Source: Pseudazoarcus pumilus_A
Lineage (GTDB): Bacteria > Pseudomonadota > Gammaproteobacteria > Burkholderiales > Rhodocyclaceae
Direction: 5' to 3'
Assembly (NCBI GenBank): GCA_033837965.1
Contig: JAJLLM010000107.1
Span: 1-13,497 of the forward strand
Length of the DNA: 13,497 nt
This document shows positions 5,637-13,416 of the stretch, in pieces. Each line of letters begins with the position of its first letter. Position 1 is the stretch's first letter. Below the pieces are notes generated by a model. It was not told where the DNA came from, did no database searches, and saw only the letters and a list, made by a program, of their open reading frames with translations. A program made the translations under genes and the position numbers.

Positions 5637-6731
5637 TCAGGTGTTCTCGATGGAGATCTTGGGGAACCCGCCGCCGACGCTGCCGGCGTGACGCAGGGCC
5701 AGCCGCGCGGCCATGTTGCGCGCCACCTCACGATAGGCATCGGCCAGCGCACCGTCCGGCTCCGCCACCACGGTGGGCTTGCCGCTGTCAGCCTGTTCGC
5801 GGATGCGGATGTCGAGCGGCAGCGATCCGAGCAGGTCGAGCCCGTATTTCTCGGCCAGCTTCTGCCCGCCGCCGGCACCGAAGATGTGTTCCTCGTGGCC
5901 GCACTCGCTGCAGCAGTGCATGCCCATGTTCTCGATCACGCCGAGCACCGGCACACCGACCTTCTCGAACATCTTGTAGCCGCGGTTGGCGTCGAGCAGG
6001 GCGATGTCCTGCGGCGTGGTGACCACCACCGCGCCGGCCAGCTTCACACGCTGCGCCATGGTGAGCTGGATGTCGCCGGTCCCCGGCGGCATGTCGACGA
6101 TGAGGTAGTCGAGGTCATGCCACTCGGTGTCGCGCATGAGCTGTTCGAGCGCCTGGGTGGCCATCGCACCGCGCCACACCATGGGCTCTTCCTCGTCGAT
6201 CAGGAAGCCAGCCGACATGGCCTGCACGCCGTACTGCGTGAGCGGCTGGAAGCGCTTGCCGTCCTTGGAAGACGGCCGGCCGGAGATGCCGAGCATGCGC
6301 GGCAGGCTGGGGCCGTAGATGTCGGCATCCAGAATGCCGACGCGCGCGCCTTCATCCGACAGCGCCAGCGCGAGGTTGACCGCCGTGGTGGACTTGCCCA
6401 CGCCACCCTTGCCGGAGGATACGGCGATGAGGTTGCGCACGCCGGGGATCGCGCTCGGATCTTCTGCCGGCTCGAGCGGGCCGATGCGGCTGGTGATGTC
6501 CACATCCACACTGCGCACCCCCGGCAGCGGTGCCACCGCCGCACGTACGGCATCGCGCAGCGACATCGCGATGCGACGCACCGGAAAACCCATCACGAGG
6601 GCAATGCGCACGAAGTCCCCGTCGAGATGGATGGCATCGACACAGCCGGCAGACACCAGATCGCGCTGCAGATGCGGTTCGACAACGGTGGCGAGAGCCG
6701 CTTCGACGGCCTCGCGCTTGAGTTCGCTCAT
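5637..6731 (-). CDS. apbC: Mrp/ApbC-type P-loop iron-sulfur cluster carrier
   Basis: A 364-residue cytoplasmic ATPase of the Mrp/NBP35 family that holds a [4Fe-4S] cluster between two monomers and delivers it to client proteins. Residues about 5-80 form a MIP18 (DUF59) domain. The deviant Walker A GKGGVGKST is at 107-115, DADIYGPS (135-142) and VDMPPGTGD (212-220) are family motifs, and Cys274-x2-Cys277 in CSECGHEEHIFG is the cluster-binding pair. The frame stays open 53 codons upstream, but the ATG at 6731 has AGGGAG 6 bases before it and starts at the expected family N-terminus (MSELKREAVEAAL). It is not in the FDH operon. It could supply clusters to the Fe-S-rich proteins encoded nearby, but it is a general housekeeping carrier, so proximity may be chance. 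Confidence 0.94.
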   Translation of the reverse strand: MSELKREAVEAALATVVEPHLQRDLVSAGCVDAIHLDGDFVRIALVMGFPVRRIAMSLRDAVRAAVAPLPGVRSVDVDITSRIGPLEPAEDPSAIPGVRNLIAVSSGKGGVGKSTTAVNLALALSDEGARVGILDADIYGPSLPRMLGISGRPSSKDGKRFQPLTQYGVQAMSAGFLIDEEEPMVWRGAMATQALEQLMRDTEWHDLDYLIVDMPPGTGDIQLTMAQRVKLAGAVVVTTPQDIALLDANRGYKMFEKVGVPVLGVIENMGMHCCSECGHEEHIFGAGGGQKLAEKYGLDLLGSLPLDIRIREQADSGKPTVVAEPDGALADAYREVARNMAARLALRHAGSVGGGFPKISIENT

Positions 6732-6771
6732 GGTGTACTCCCTGCTGACTGCATTACGCCGGTTGCGACGC

Positions 6772-6799
6772 TTGGCGCGCGCGCTCCGGCTTCTATAAT
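6772..6799 (+). promoter_or_regulatory. Sigma-70 promoter of the ankyrin-repeat gene
   Basis: A perfect TATAAT at 6794-6799 follows a weak -35 (TTGGCG, 6772-6777) after 16 bases. Transcription would start near 6806 and give a leader of about 26 bases. The AT-rich -10 stands out in GC-rich DNA. I see no comparably clear promoter for the divergent apbC gene. Confidence 0.65.
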
Positions 6800-6831
6800 C
6801 AAACCCTGTTGTTCGCTTCGGAGAGGCTGCG

Positions 6832-7503
6832 ATGCCCCGCAAATCCGCCCGCCTGACGGCCGGCATGCTGCTCCTGGTGCTTGCCTGCATTGCCCCGGCA
6901 GCGCTCGCTTCGGCCGGTCAGGCCATGCTGCAGGCCATCATCGACCGCCAGCCGGCGCGCGTCGCCATCCTGCTCGATCAGGGCGTCTCGCCCGAAGCCA
7001 TCAGCCGTGAGGGCGAATATCACGGCAAGTCGGCGCTGATGTGGGCAGCCGAAACCGGGCAGGCCGACATCGTACGCATGTTGCTGCAGTACGGCGCGGT
7101 CGTCGATCGCGGAAATCCGAAGGGCGGCACCGCGCTGATGTATGCCGCGGTGTCCGGACACATCGAATGCATCGAGGTGCTGATCAGCGCCGGCGCCGAT
7201 CCCAACCACCGCGTGCGTCACGGCTGGAGCCCCTTGTTGCTGGCCACCGCCAAGGGTCACGTCGCGGCGGTACGGGCCCTGACCGGCCTCGGCGCGGACC
7301 CGCAGACGCGCGACGTGTATGGCTGGAACCTGCTCATGCACGCTACCGACCGCGCCGACACGGCAATGATGCGCACGCTGATCGAGCTGGGCCTTGACCC
7401 GCAGGCCACCGACGCAGCCGGCATCAACGCGCTGATGCTGGCCGAGCGCAGCAACCGTCCCGAGCTGGTGGCGCTGCTCAAGAGTGCAAGCCCGGGAAAC
7501 TGA
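6832..7503 (+). CDS. Exported ankyrin-repeat protein
   Basis: A 223-residue protein with an N-terminal signal peptide (positively charged MPRKSAR, then a hydrophobic core about 8-24, likely cleavage after ALA near 26), so it should act in the periplasm. The rest is a stack of about five ankyrin repeats: 63-95 (SALMWAAETGQADIVRMLL), 97-129 (TALMYAAVSGHIECIEVLI, GADPN), 130-162, 163-195 and a shorter last unit to 217. Ankyrin stacks bind other proteins; no enzyme domain is present. The ATG has GGAGAGG 5 bases upstream and a good promoter before it. It is a single-gene unit, divergent from apbC and convergent with the Rieske-like gene (11 bases between stops). The partner is unknown. Confidence 0.9.
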   Translation: MPRKSARLTAGMLLLVLACIAPAALASAGQAMLQAIIDRQPARVAILLDQGVSPEAISREGEYHGKSALMWAAETGQADIVRMLLQYGAVVDRGNPKGGTALMYAAVSGHIECIEVLISAGADPNHRVRHGWSPLLLATAKGHVAAVRALTGLGADPQTRDVYGWNLLMHATDRADTAMMRTLIELGLDPQATDAAGINALMLAERSNRPELVALLKSASPGN

Positions 7504-7514
7504 GGGACGTCGGC

Positions 7515-8219
7515 TCAGCACGTCACCACGTTCCCGCAGAACTCTTCCAGCCGCTGTACCCGCACCTCGCCGACCAGCGGCCTGGTGGCATTGCCGTTGG
7601 GGTATTGCAGGCTGAGCCGCGCACCGAAGGTCTTGAAGAAGCGCTGGAACATCTCGCCGCCCAGCGTGCCGACCGCATACAGGCCGTCACTGGCGGCATC
7701 GTGCTCCAGCAGGATGGCCGCGAGCGGCTGGTCGGCCGGGCCGTCGAGTACCGCCGCGCCGGTGGCCGGATCGTAGCGGCTGTTCTCCGAGCAGCAGCTG
7801 ATCACGCCGGCAGCGGGCTCGGCATCGGTGCGCGCCGGACGGAAGGAGATGTGCGTGACGGCCGGCGTGGGGTGGGTCATCTTGTGCGCACAGATCGCCG
7901 AATAGGCCACCAGCGAGCGCTGCGGTCCGACGCCGCCGGGCCAGTCATAGCGGCCCCCGCTGACCGTCTTCAGGGTCTTTCGGCCGTCCACCGCGCGGCC
8001 GAGGTTGATCAGGAAGCAGGGCGTGGCCGGGAAGGGGTAATTGAACACGTACTGCTCACCGGCCAGCACGGCCGATGCCTTGAGCGGCTGACCCTCGCTG
8101 TCGAGCAGGCGCACACGGCCGTATTTGCGCACCGATGCGCTGGCCGGCAGGCTCAGTGCGCCACCGGCAAGCAGCCCGGCGCTGATCGAACAGGTCCTGA
8201 CGAAAGCACGACGATCCAT
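7515..8219 (-). CDS. Tat-exported Rieske-like iron-sulfur protein with an altered second ligand box
   Basis: A 234-residue protein. MDRRAFVR (Arg3-Arg4) followed by a hydrophobic stretch is a twin-arginine signal, so it is exported folded. The first Rieske box is present as Cys110-Ala-His112. The second, normally C-x-C-H-G-S before RYDP, reads ISCCSENSRYDP (140-151): Cys142 aligns with the cluster ligand but Glu145 stands where the histidine ligand is expected, and the structural disulfide cysteines of both boxes are Thr115 and Ser144. Downstream motif GAAVLDGPADQPLA (154-167) fits a Rieske fold. Cys228 and Cys234 lie at the extreme C-terminus. It either binds an unusual cluster or has lost it. 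It is the last gene of the run from htpX through mobB, 49 bases after mobB, with AGGGAG 7 bases before the ATG. The redox partner is unknown. Confidence 0.82.
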   Translation of the reverse strand: MDRRAFVRTCSISAGLLAGGALSLPASASVRKYGRVRLLDSEGQPLKASAVLAGEQYVFNYPFPATPCFLINLGRAVDGRKTLKTVSGGRYDWPGGVGPQRSLVAYSAICAHKMTHPTPAVTHISFRPARTDAEPAAGVISCCSENSRYDPATGAAVLDGPADQPLAAILLEHDAASDGLYAVGTLGGEMFQRFFKTFGARLSLQYPNGNATRPLVGEVRVQRLEEFCGNVVTC

Positions 8220-8268
8220 GGCTTCACTCCCTCAGGCGACGGGGCGACGCGCCGACCGCGCGCCGTGC

Positions 8269-8796
8269 TCACCCCGCGCGGATAACGGCCGCACGGCGGC
8301 CCAGACAATGCGCTTCGATGAAATCGGCGACCGCCACGGGGTCATTCAGATCGAGCCGGGGCAGGGCACCGGTGTCCAGACCGGCCACATCGGTGGCGAC
8401 CGCGACGATATGGCGATCGGCCGGGAACATCATGGATTCGGAGGCGCCCCCGCGATACACCTCGATCTTGTCGATGGGTGAGCGCTTGAATCCCTCCACC
8501 AGCGCCAGATCGCAGTCCGACAGCTTGCCCAGCAGGGCATCGAGATTCATCTCGGGTTCGGCATCACGCAACTCGTGCATCAGGACCCAGCGGTTGTCCG
8601 AGCTGACCAGCACTTCCTTGCAGCCGGCCTGACGGTGACGCCAGGAATCCTTGCCCGGCACGTCCACGTCGAACTTGTGGTGGGCGTGCTTGATCAGCGA
8701 CACCGACAGCCCGCGCGCGGTGAGCACGCGGATGACCTGCTCGATCAGGGTGGTCTTGCCACTGCCGGACCAACCGGCGAATCCGATCACCTGCAT
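8269..8796 (-). CDS. mobB: Molybdopterin-guanine dinucleotide biosynthesis adaptor MobB
   Basis: A 175-residue GTP-binding protein, standard MobB length. The P-loop GWSGSGKT is at 8-15, followed by SLIKHAHHKFDVD and DSWRHRQAG, which are MobB signatures, and LALVEGFK. MobB works with MobA in making the bis-MGD form of the molybdenum cofactor, used by enzymes such as the FDH encoded here; no mobA is in the window. The frame is open far upstream, but the ATG at 8796 begins right at the P-loop strand and has GGAG 7 bases before it, whereas the ATG at 8826 has none. It lies 40 bases after the response regulator gene, so the regulators and MobB are probably co-transcribed. Confidence 0.93.
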   Translation of the reverse strand: MQVIGFAGWSGSGKTTLIEQVIRVLTARGLSVSLIKHAHHKFDVDVPGKDSWRHRQAGCKEVLVSSDNRWVLMHELRDAEPEMNLDALLGKLSDCDLALVEGFKRSPIDKIEVYRGGASESMMFPADRHIVAVATDVAGLDTGALPRLDLNDPVAVADFIEAHCLGRRAAVIRAG

Positions 8797-8836
8797 GACG
8801 CGGCTCCGCGGCAGATCGTGTGGCATGGCAGTCGGT

Positions 8837-10243
8837 TCATGCAGTTCCCTCGCTCCATTCGGCGAATTTCCGGTCCAGTGTCTTGCGCGACACGCCCAGA
8901 CGGCGTGCCGCTTCGGTCTTGTTGCCGCCACAGGCGTCAAGCGCGCCCAGGATATGGCGACGCTCCACCTCATCGAGCGACAGCTCGGGGTCGGCCTGTG
9001 CCCGCGCGGCCGATAACGGCGGCGCCAGCACATCGGTGGCGAACGCGCCGAGAATCAGCGAGCGTTCGACGAAATTGCGCAGTTCGCGCACATTGCCGGG
9101 CCAATGGTAACGGCACAAGGCCTCCATCACCGCCTCATCGGGCTGCAAGGGCGGCATGCCCAGGCGTTGCGACAGCAGGGCCATGAAGTGCTCGACCAGC
9201 GCCGGCACATCCTCGGCGCGATCGCGCAGCGCCGGCACCTGCAGGTCGACCACCGCCAGGCGGAAATACAGGTCCTCGCGGAACACGCCGTCGCGCACGG
9301 CCTGCGTCAGATCACGGTTGGAGGCGGCGATGATGCGCACGTCCACCGGCAGTTCGCGTTCCGAGCCGACCGGACGCAGCCGGCGCTCCTCGAGTACGCG
9401 CAGCAGGCGGCTCTGCATCGACAGCGGCAACTCACTGATCTCGTCGAGAAACAAGGTGCCGCCGTTGGCGTAGTAGAACAGGCCGTTGCGGCTGGCGGCG
9501 GCGCCCGTGAAAGCGCCTTTGACGTGGCCGAACAGTTCGCTCTCGATCAGCTCGGATGGAATGGCTGCGCAGTTGACCGGCACGAAGGCCCGCTCGCGCC
9601 GGCGGCTGAGGTGATGCAACGCGCGCGCAACCACCTCCTTGCCGGTGCCGGATTCGCCCTGCAGCAGCACCGTGCTGGGGGTGGCCGCCACACGGTGCAG
9701 CACGTCGCGCAGGGCCTGCATCGGCGGCGACGTACCTACCAGCCCTTCGACACGGTCCTCGCGTGCAGACAGTTCGCGGCGCAGCACATAGTTTTCGCGC
9801 GTCAGGCGCGCACGCTGGAAGCAGTTCTTGATCGAATTGAAGATCTGGTCGGTGCGGAAAGGCTTGAGGATGAAGTCCGAAGCGCCGCCGCGCAGCGCAT
9901 CGATGGCGCTTTCGAGATCGGCGAAGGCGGTGATCAGGATGACGTCCACGCCCACCCCGCCGTCTCGCAGCTCGCGCAGCCATTCGATACCGGACTTGCC
10001 GGGCAGGGCGATGTCGAGAATGAGGAGGTCGAAATGCTCGCGGTCCATCCGCTCACGCGCCTGCTCGACGTCACCGGCCACTTCGACCCGCGCACAACGG
10101 GGCATCAGGGCGCGCTGCAGGAAGCTGCGCATGCCCTCTTCGTCATCCACCACCAGAATGGCGAGTTCGGGCCAGGCCAGTTCGTCATGCTCGGCTTCAG
10201 GCGGAACGGTGGCGTCCCGCATCGGATCTTGCCCGTGCAGCAT
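8837..10243 (-). CDS. NtrC-family sigma-54 response regulator
   Basis: A 468-residue three-domain regulator. The receiver (about 26-145) has the acidic pair Asp33-Asp34, phospho-acceptor Asp77 (LILDIALPG), Thr105 and Lys127. The AAA+ domain has Walker A GESGTGKE (196-203), GAFTGA (243-248), Walker B GGTLFLDE (261-268) and WPGNVREL (381-388). The C-terminal Fis-type helix-turn-helix (about 440-460, NKTEAARRLGVSRKTLDR) is almost the same as that of the divergent FDH activator. The ATG was chosen for its GGAGGAG, 8 bases upstream. The partner kinase is encoded immediately upstream (146-base gap). Its targets are not visible; by context they could include molybdoenzyme or redox genes, possibly the FDH promoter. 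Confidence 0.93.
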   Translation of the reverse strand: MLHGQDPMRDATVPPEAEHDELAWPELAILVVDDEEGMRSFLQRALMPRCARVEVAGDVEQARERMDREHFDLLILDIALPGKSGIEWLRELRDGGVGVDVILITAFADLESAIDALRGGASDFILKPFRTDQIFNSIKNCFQRARLTRENYVLRRELSAREDRVEGLVGTSPPMQALRDVLHRVAATPSTVLLQGESGTGKEVVARALHHLSRRRERAFVPVNCAAIPSELIESELFGHVKGAFTGAAASRNGLFYYANGGTLFLDEISELPLSMQSRLLRVLEERRLRPVGSERELPVDVRIIAASNRDLTQAVRDGVFREDLYFRLAVVDLQVPALRDRAEDVPALVEHFMALLSQRLGMPPLQPDEAVMEALCRYHWPGNVRELRNFVERSLILGAFATDVLAPPLSAARAQADPELSLDEVERRHILGALDACGGNKTEAARRLGVSRKTLDRKFAEWSEGTA

Positions 10244-10352
10244 CGATTCATCTCCTCCGGACCGGGGGCTTTGCGGACTTGCTGAGACTGTCCGTTTCTG
10301 TGTGAGTTGCCTCGCCGGTTGCGGCCCATGATAACCGAGGCAAACACTTCAT

Positions 10353-10376
10353 CGTCGCGGCGCCAAGCGGGCGACG
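10353..10376. repeat. Dyad in the gap between kinase and response regulator genes
   Basis: CGTCGC (10353-10358) and GCGACG (10371-10376) flank a 12-base centre. It sits 14 bases beyond the kinase stop codon, inside the 146-base gap 10244-10389. No T-tract is present. A weak -10-like TATCAT lies on the minus strand at 10328-10333, so the response regulator might also have its own promoter, but no matching -35 is seen. Confidence 0.25.
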
Positions 10377-10389
10377 GCCGGCGCTTCGC

Positions 10390-12480
10390 TCAGCCTTTCC
10401 AGCGCCGCATGAAGCCTGGCGCTTCGGAGCCGCTCTGGAACACGGCCTGACGGTACAGGCGCAACTCGAACTCGCTCCCCTCGCCCGGCGTACTGCGCAC
10501 CGAGATGCGGCCACCGTAGCGCTCGAGGATGGTGTAGGTCACCGACAGCCCGAGCCCGGTGCCGCTCTCCTTCTTGGTGGTGAAGAAGGGGTCGAAGATG
10601 TTGGCAAGGTGTTCCGGCGCAATGCCGATGCCGGTGTCGCGCACGCGCAGCAGGGCGCCGACCGGCTCGCCCGCCTCGTCCAGCCAGTCCTCGGCGCTGA
10701 TCGTCAGGGTGCCGCCCTGCGGCATGGCCTGTGCGGCATTGACGAAGAGGTTGATGAGCACCTGCTGGAACTCGCCACGGTTGATCTCCACCGGCCCGCG
10801 CACCCGCAGATCGGTCACCACCGCAATGTCGGCCTTGTCGAGGTTGTGACGCGTCAGCAACAGGCAGTCCTCGACCACCGCCGCGACCTCGACGTTCTCG
10901 GTGTAGCCCGCAAAGTCGCCGGGACGCGCGAACTGCAGCAGCTTGGTGACGATCAGGCGGATGCGGTCGACCTGCGCGTGGATCAGGCGGATCTCCTCGC
11001 GCACCGGCTCCGCCGCAGGCCCCAGCACTGCACGCAGCACGTCGAGGTTGCCCTGGATCACCGCCACCGGGTTATTCACCTCGTGCGCCACGCCGGCCGT
11101 CAGCTCGCCGATGGCGGCAAGCTTTTCGCTCATCACCAGTTGCTGCTGGGCGCGGCGCAGGGTCTCGTTGGCTTCCTTCAGCTCGGCCGTGCGCTCGGCC
11201 ACCTTGCGGTCGAGTTCGTCCGCCCAGCGCTGCAGTTCCTCGCGCTTGGCATGCAGGGTATCGAGCAGGTGATCGAACTCCACCGCCAGCCGGCCCAGCT
11301 CGTCACGGCTGGCGACCGGGCCGACGCGCGCCGCGGCGTCGCCGTCCTCGATGCGCCCGATCACCCGGTTCATGCGCTCGATCGGCCCGAACACGCTGCG
11401 CGCCCAGCGCAGGCTGAGCACCGTGCCGATCACGCTGATCGCCAGAAACACCATGAACAGCACCGCCATCGCAGCCTGCATGGCCGCCCGCAAGGGCGCT
11501 TCGAGAAAGCCCACATACAGCATGCCGACGCGCTCGCCATGGCCGTTCACCACCGGCTCATAGCCCGATACATAGTGGTCGTTCACGACAAAGGCCGTGC
11601 CCAGCCAGATACCGCCCTCGCCCAGCACGTAGTCCCGCACCGCTTTCGACACACGCGTGCCGAGGGCCCGCTCGCCCTCGAACAGCCGCACGTTCGTGGC
11701 AATGCGCGTATCGCCGAGGAACAGCGTGGCAGTGCCCTTGCTGTCGAGCGGCAGGGAACCCTCGCGGTAGACGATCTCGTTGATGCGGTCGACCAAGCCG
11801 AGGTTGCCGTTGAGCAAGGTGCCGCCCTCCAGCACCCCGGCCAGCTGCCCCTGCGCGTCATACACCGGCGCGGCGGCGTGGATGACCATGCCGCGATCTT
11901 CCGCAAAACGCAGGTCCGGCGCGGCCGCGACAGTCGGCACCAGCGGCACCCAGGCGCGCAGACGCAACTCCGGATGGAGCAGCCACAGGTCGTCCGGAGA
12001 AAAGACCTCGATGGTGTTGTGCGCCGCTCCGCTGGCAGCGGCGGCGACCACCGGCCAGCGCAGACGGCTGGTGGTCGGCGGCTCGTCCGACAGGGCGCTG
12101 GCAATCGGTCTCCCCTGCAGATCGAGCAGCATCAGGAAATCGAGACTGTGTTCGCGCGCCAGCTGCGAGAGCAGGGTCACGAAATCCGCTGGCGCATCGC
12201 GTTCGGGCAGGCTCACGACCAGCCGGTGGGAGCCGGCGATCGACACCACATCCGCCCCAACTGCCTCACGCACACGGTCGAAATACTCGTGCGCGGTGAC
12301 CATGTCGGAACCGACCTTGTAGTTCAGCAGCCGCTCGTAGGCTTCGTTGCCCCAGGTCCATACCAGCCCGAGCAACAGCGGCACGCCGATGGCCAGCGGC
12401 GCCAGCACCAGCGCCAGCAGCTTGATGCGGACCGAGGCCCGCGCACGCGCCACCCAGCCAGCCAGCAACGGCACCCTCAT
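10390..12480 (-). CDS. Membrane sensor histidine kinase with a periplasmic (Cache-like) domain
   Basis: A 696-residue kinase. Transmembrane segment 1 is about 20-41, a large periplasmic sensor region of about 290 residues follows (double-Cache-like by length; motifs such as VIHAAAPVYDAQGQLAGVLEGG at 199-220 and the GYEPVVNGHGERVGMLYVG region), and segment 2 is about 336-357. Then come HAMP (358-410), a coiled coil (410-450), the HisKA box with His466 (GVAHEVNNP) and the HATPase with N box (Asn577/Asn581), DTGIGI (615-620), FDPFFTTK (629-636) and GTGLGL (640-645). It should phosphorylate the NtrC-type regulator encoded next. The ligand is unknown, probably a small extracellular molecule. The ATG has no visible ribosome binding site and follows the htpX stop by 43 bases; GTG codons 3 and 10 are possible alternatives. 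The periplasmic class assignment is moderate. Confidence 0.92.
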   Translation of the reverse strand: MRVPLLAGWVARARASVRIKLLALVLAPLAIGVPLLLGLVWTWGNEAYERLLNYKVGSDMVTAHEYFDRVREAVGADVVSIAGSHRLVVSLPERDAPADFVTLLSQLAREHSLDFLMLLDLQGRPIASALSDEPPTTSRLRWPVVAAAASGAAHNTIEVFSPDDLWLLHPELRLRAWVPLVPTVAAAPDLRFAEDRGMVIHAAAPVYDAQGQLAGVLEGGTLLNGNLGLVDRINEIVYREGSLPLDSKGTATLFLGDTRIATNVRLFEGERALGTRVSKAVRDYVLGEGGIWLGTAFVVNDHYVSGYEPVVNGHGERVGMLYVGFLEAPLRAAMQAAMAVLFMVFLAISVIGTVLSLRWARSVFGPIERMNRVIGRIEDGDAAARVGPVASRDELGRLAVEFDHLLDTLHAKREELQRWADELDRKVAERTAELKEANETLRRAQQQLVMSEKLAAIGELTAGVAHEVNNPVAVIQGNLDVLRAVLGPAAEPVREEIRLIHAQVDRIRLIVTKLLQFARPGDFAGYTENVEVAAVVEDCLLLTRHNLDKADIAVVTDLRVRGPVEINRGEFQQVLINLFVNAAQAMPQGGTLTISAEDWLDEAGEPVGALLRVRDTGIGIAPEHLANIFDPFFTTKKESGTGLGLSVTYTILERYGGRISVRSTPGEGSEFELRLYRQAVFQSGSEAPGFMRRWKG

Positions 12481-12490
12481 GCGCGGGCCG

Positions 12491-12520
12491 GCCCGATGGC
12501 GCGCGGCCCGATGGCGCGCG
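12491..12520. repeat. Tandem 15-base duplication between htpX and the kinase gene
   Basis: GCCCGATGGCGCGCG occurs twice in direct succession (12491-12505 and 12506-12520). It fills most of the gap between the htpX stop and the kinase start, where a ribosome binding site would be expected. Being a multiple of three, it keeps any reading frame through it. Confidence 0.85.
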
Positions 12521-12537
12521 ATTTCACCGCGCCATCG
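12509..12537. repeat. Perfect 10-base-pair hairpin over the htpX stop codon
   Basis: CGATGGCGCG (12509-12518) and CGCGCCATCG (12528-12537) pair around a 9-base loop that contains the htpX TGA (12524-12526). The other copy of the tandem repeat can pair as an alternative. No T-tract follows, so it may lower rather than end read-through into the kinase gene. Confidence 0.5.
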
Positions 12538-13360
12538 CCTGCAGCCGCGCGATGCGCTCGCGCGTGTCGGGGTGGGTGGAGAACAGGCCGCGCATGCTCC
12601 CCGAGAGCGGGTTCATGATCATCATCTGCGCCGTTTCGGGGTGACGCTCGGCCGTTTCCAGCGGCATACCGCGGGCATAGGCCTCGATCTTCGCCAGCGC
12701 ACTGGCCAGCGCCAGCGGATCGCCGGAGATCTCGGCCCCGCCGCGGTCGGCACCGAACTCGCGGGTCCGCGAGATGGCCATCTGGATGATCATGGCCGCA
12801 ATCGGCGCGAGGATCATGACCAGAATCGCCAACACCGGGTTGGGGCGATCCTCGCCGCGCCCGCCGAAGAACATGCCGAACTGCGCCAGCACCGAAATGG
12901 CACCGGCCACGGTCGCCGACATCGTCGAGATCAGGATGTCGCGGTTCTTCACGTGCGCCAGTTCGTGTGCCATCACGCCGCGCAGCTCGCGCTCGGACAA
13001 CAGCTGGATGATGCCGGTGGTGGCCGCCACCGCGGCGTTGTCGGGATTGCGGCCCGTGGCGAAGGCATTCGGCTGCGCTTCGTCGATGAGATAGACCCTG
13101 GGCATCGGCAGGTCGGCACGATGCGCCAGCTCACGCACCATGTTGTACAGATAGGGCGAAGTGGTCTCGTCGACCTCGCGCGCCCGGTACATCTTCAGCA
13201 CCATCCTGTCCGAAAACCAGTAGGCCCACAGATTGGTCGCGCCGCCGAAGAGCAGCGCCAGCAGCATGCCCTGCTGACCGCCCAGCAGCGCGCCCACCGT
13301 ACCGAACAGGGCGACGATGCCCGCCATCAGCACCGAGGTCTTGATCCAGTTGCCGTACAT
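12524..13360 (-). CDS. htpX: Membrane zinc metalloprotease HtpX
   Basis: A 278-residue M48B-family protease that degrades damaged inner-membrane proteins, with its active site facing the cytoplasm. Two N-terminal membrane segments (about 7-27 and 31-50) are followed by the zinc motif HELAH (His132, Glu133, His136) and the third ligand region SRTREFGAD (Glu201). Two further hydrophobic segments are at about 148-166 and 175-195. The length and C-terminus (FSTHPDTRERIARLQ) fit the family. AAGGA lies 7-8 bases before the ATG. It follows fmt, an order often seen in betaproteobacteria, where an NtrY/NtrX-type pair often follows; here the two-component genes downstream look different. Confidence 0.96.
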   Translation of the reverse strand: MYGNWIKTSVLMAGIVALFGTVGALLGGQQGMLLALLFGGATNLWAYWFSDRMVLKMYRAREVDETTSPYLYNMVRELAHRADLPMPRVYLIDEAQPNAFATGRNPDNAAVAATTGIIQLLSERELRGVMAHELAHVKNRDILISTMSATVAGAISVLAQFGMFFGGRGEDRPNPVLAILVMILAPIAAMIIQMAISRTREFGADRGGAEISGDPLALASALAKIEAYARGMPLETAERHPETAQMMIMNPLSGSMRGLFSTHPDTRERIARLQAMAR

Positions 13361-13416
13361 TCAGGTTTCCTTGCAGGGTTGGGACGCGGCTTAGATGGGG
13401 CGCGCGCCGGCCGGTT

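Noticed and set aside
6732..6890. Longer Mrp/ApbC start up to 6890
   Set aside because: The 53-codon extension overlaps the ankyrin gene start and its promoter on the other strand and does not resemble the family; the ATG at 6731 has AGGGAG at good spacing.
8797..9033. Longer MobB start up to 9033
   Set aside because: The extension overlaps the end of the response regulator gene in another frame and is Arg/Trp-rich without family similarity; the ATG at 8796 has a ribosome binding site and gives normal MobB length.
10609..12618. 669-codon open frame on the plus strand
   Set aside because: It is antisense to the sensor kinase with its complete HisKA/HATPase motifs; its low-complexity His/Arg/Gln-rich translation has no recognisable domain. 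The same applies to the long plus frames at 5688-7010 and 9104-10285.
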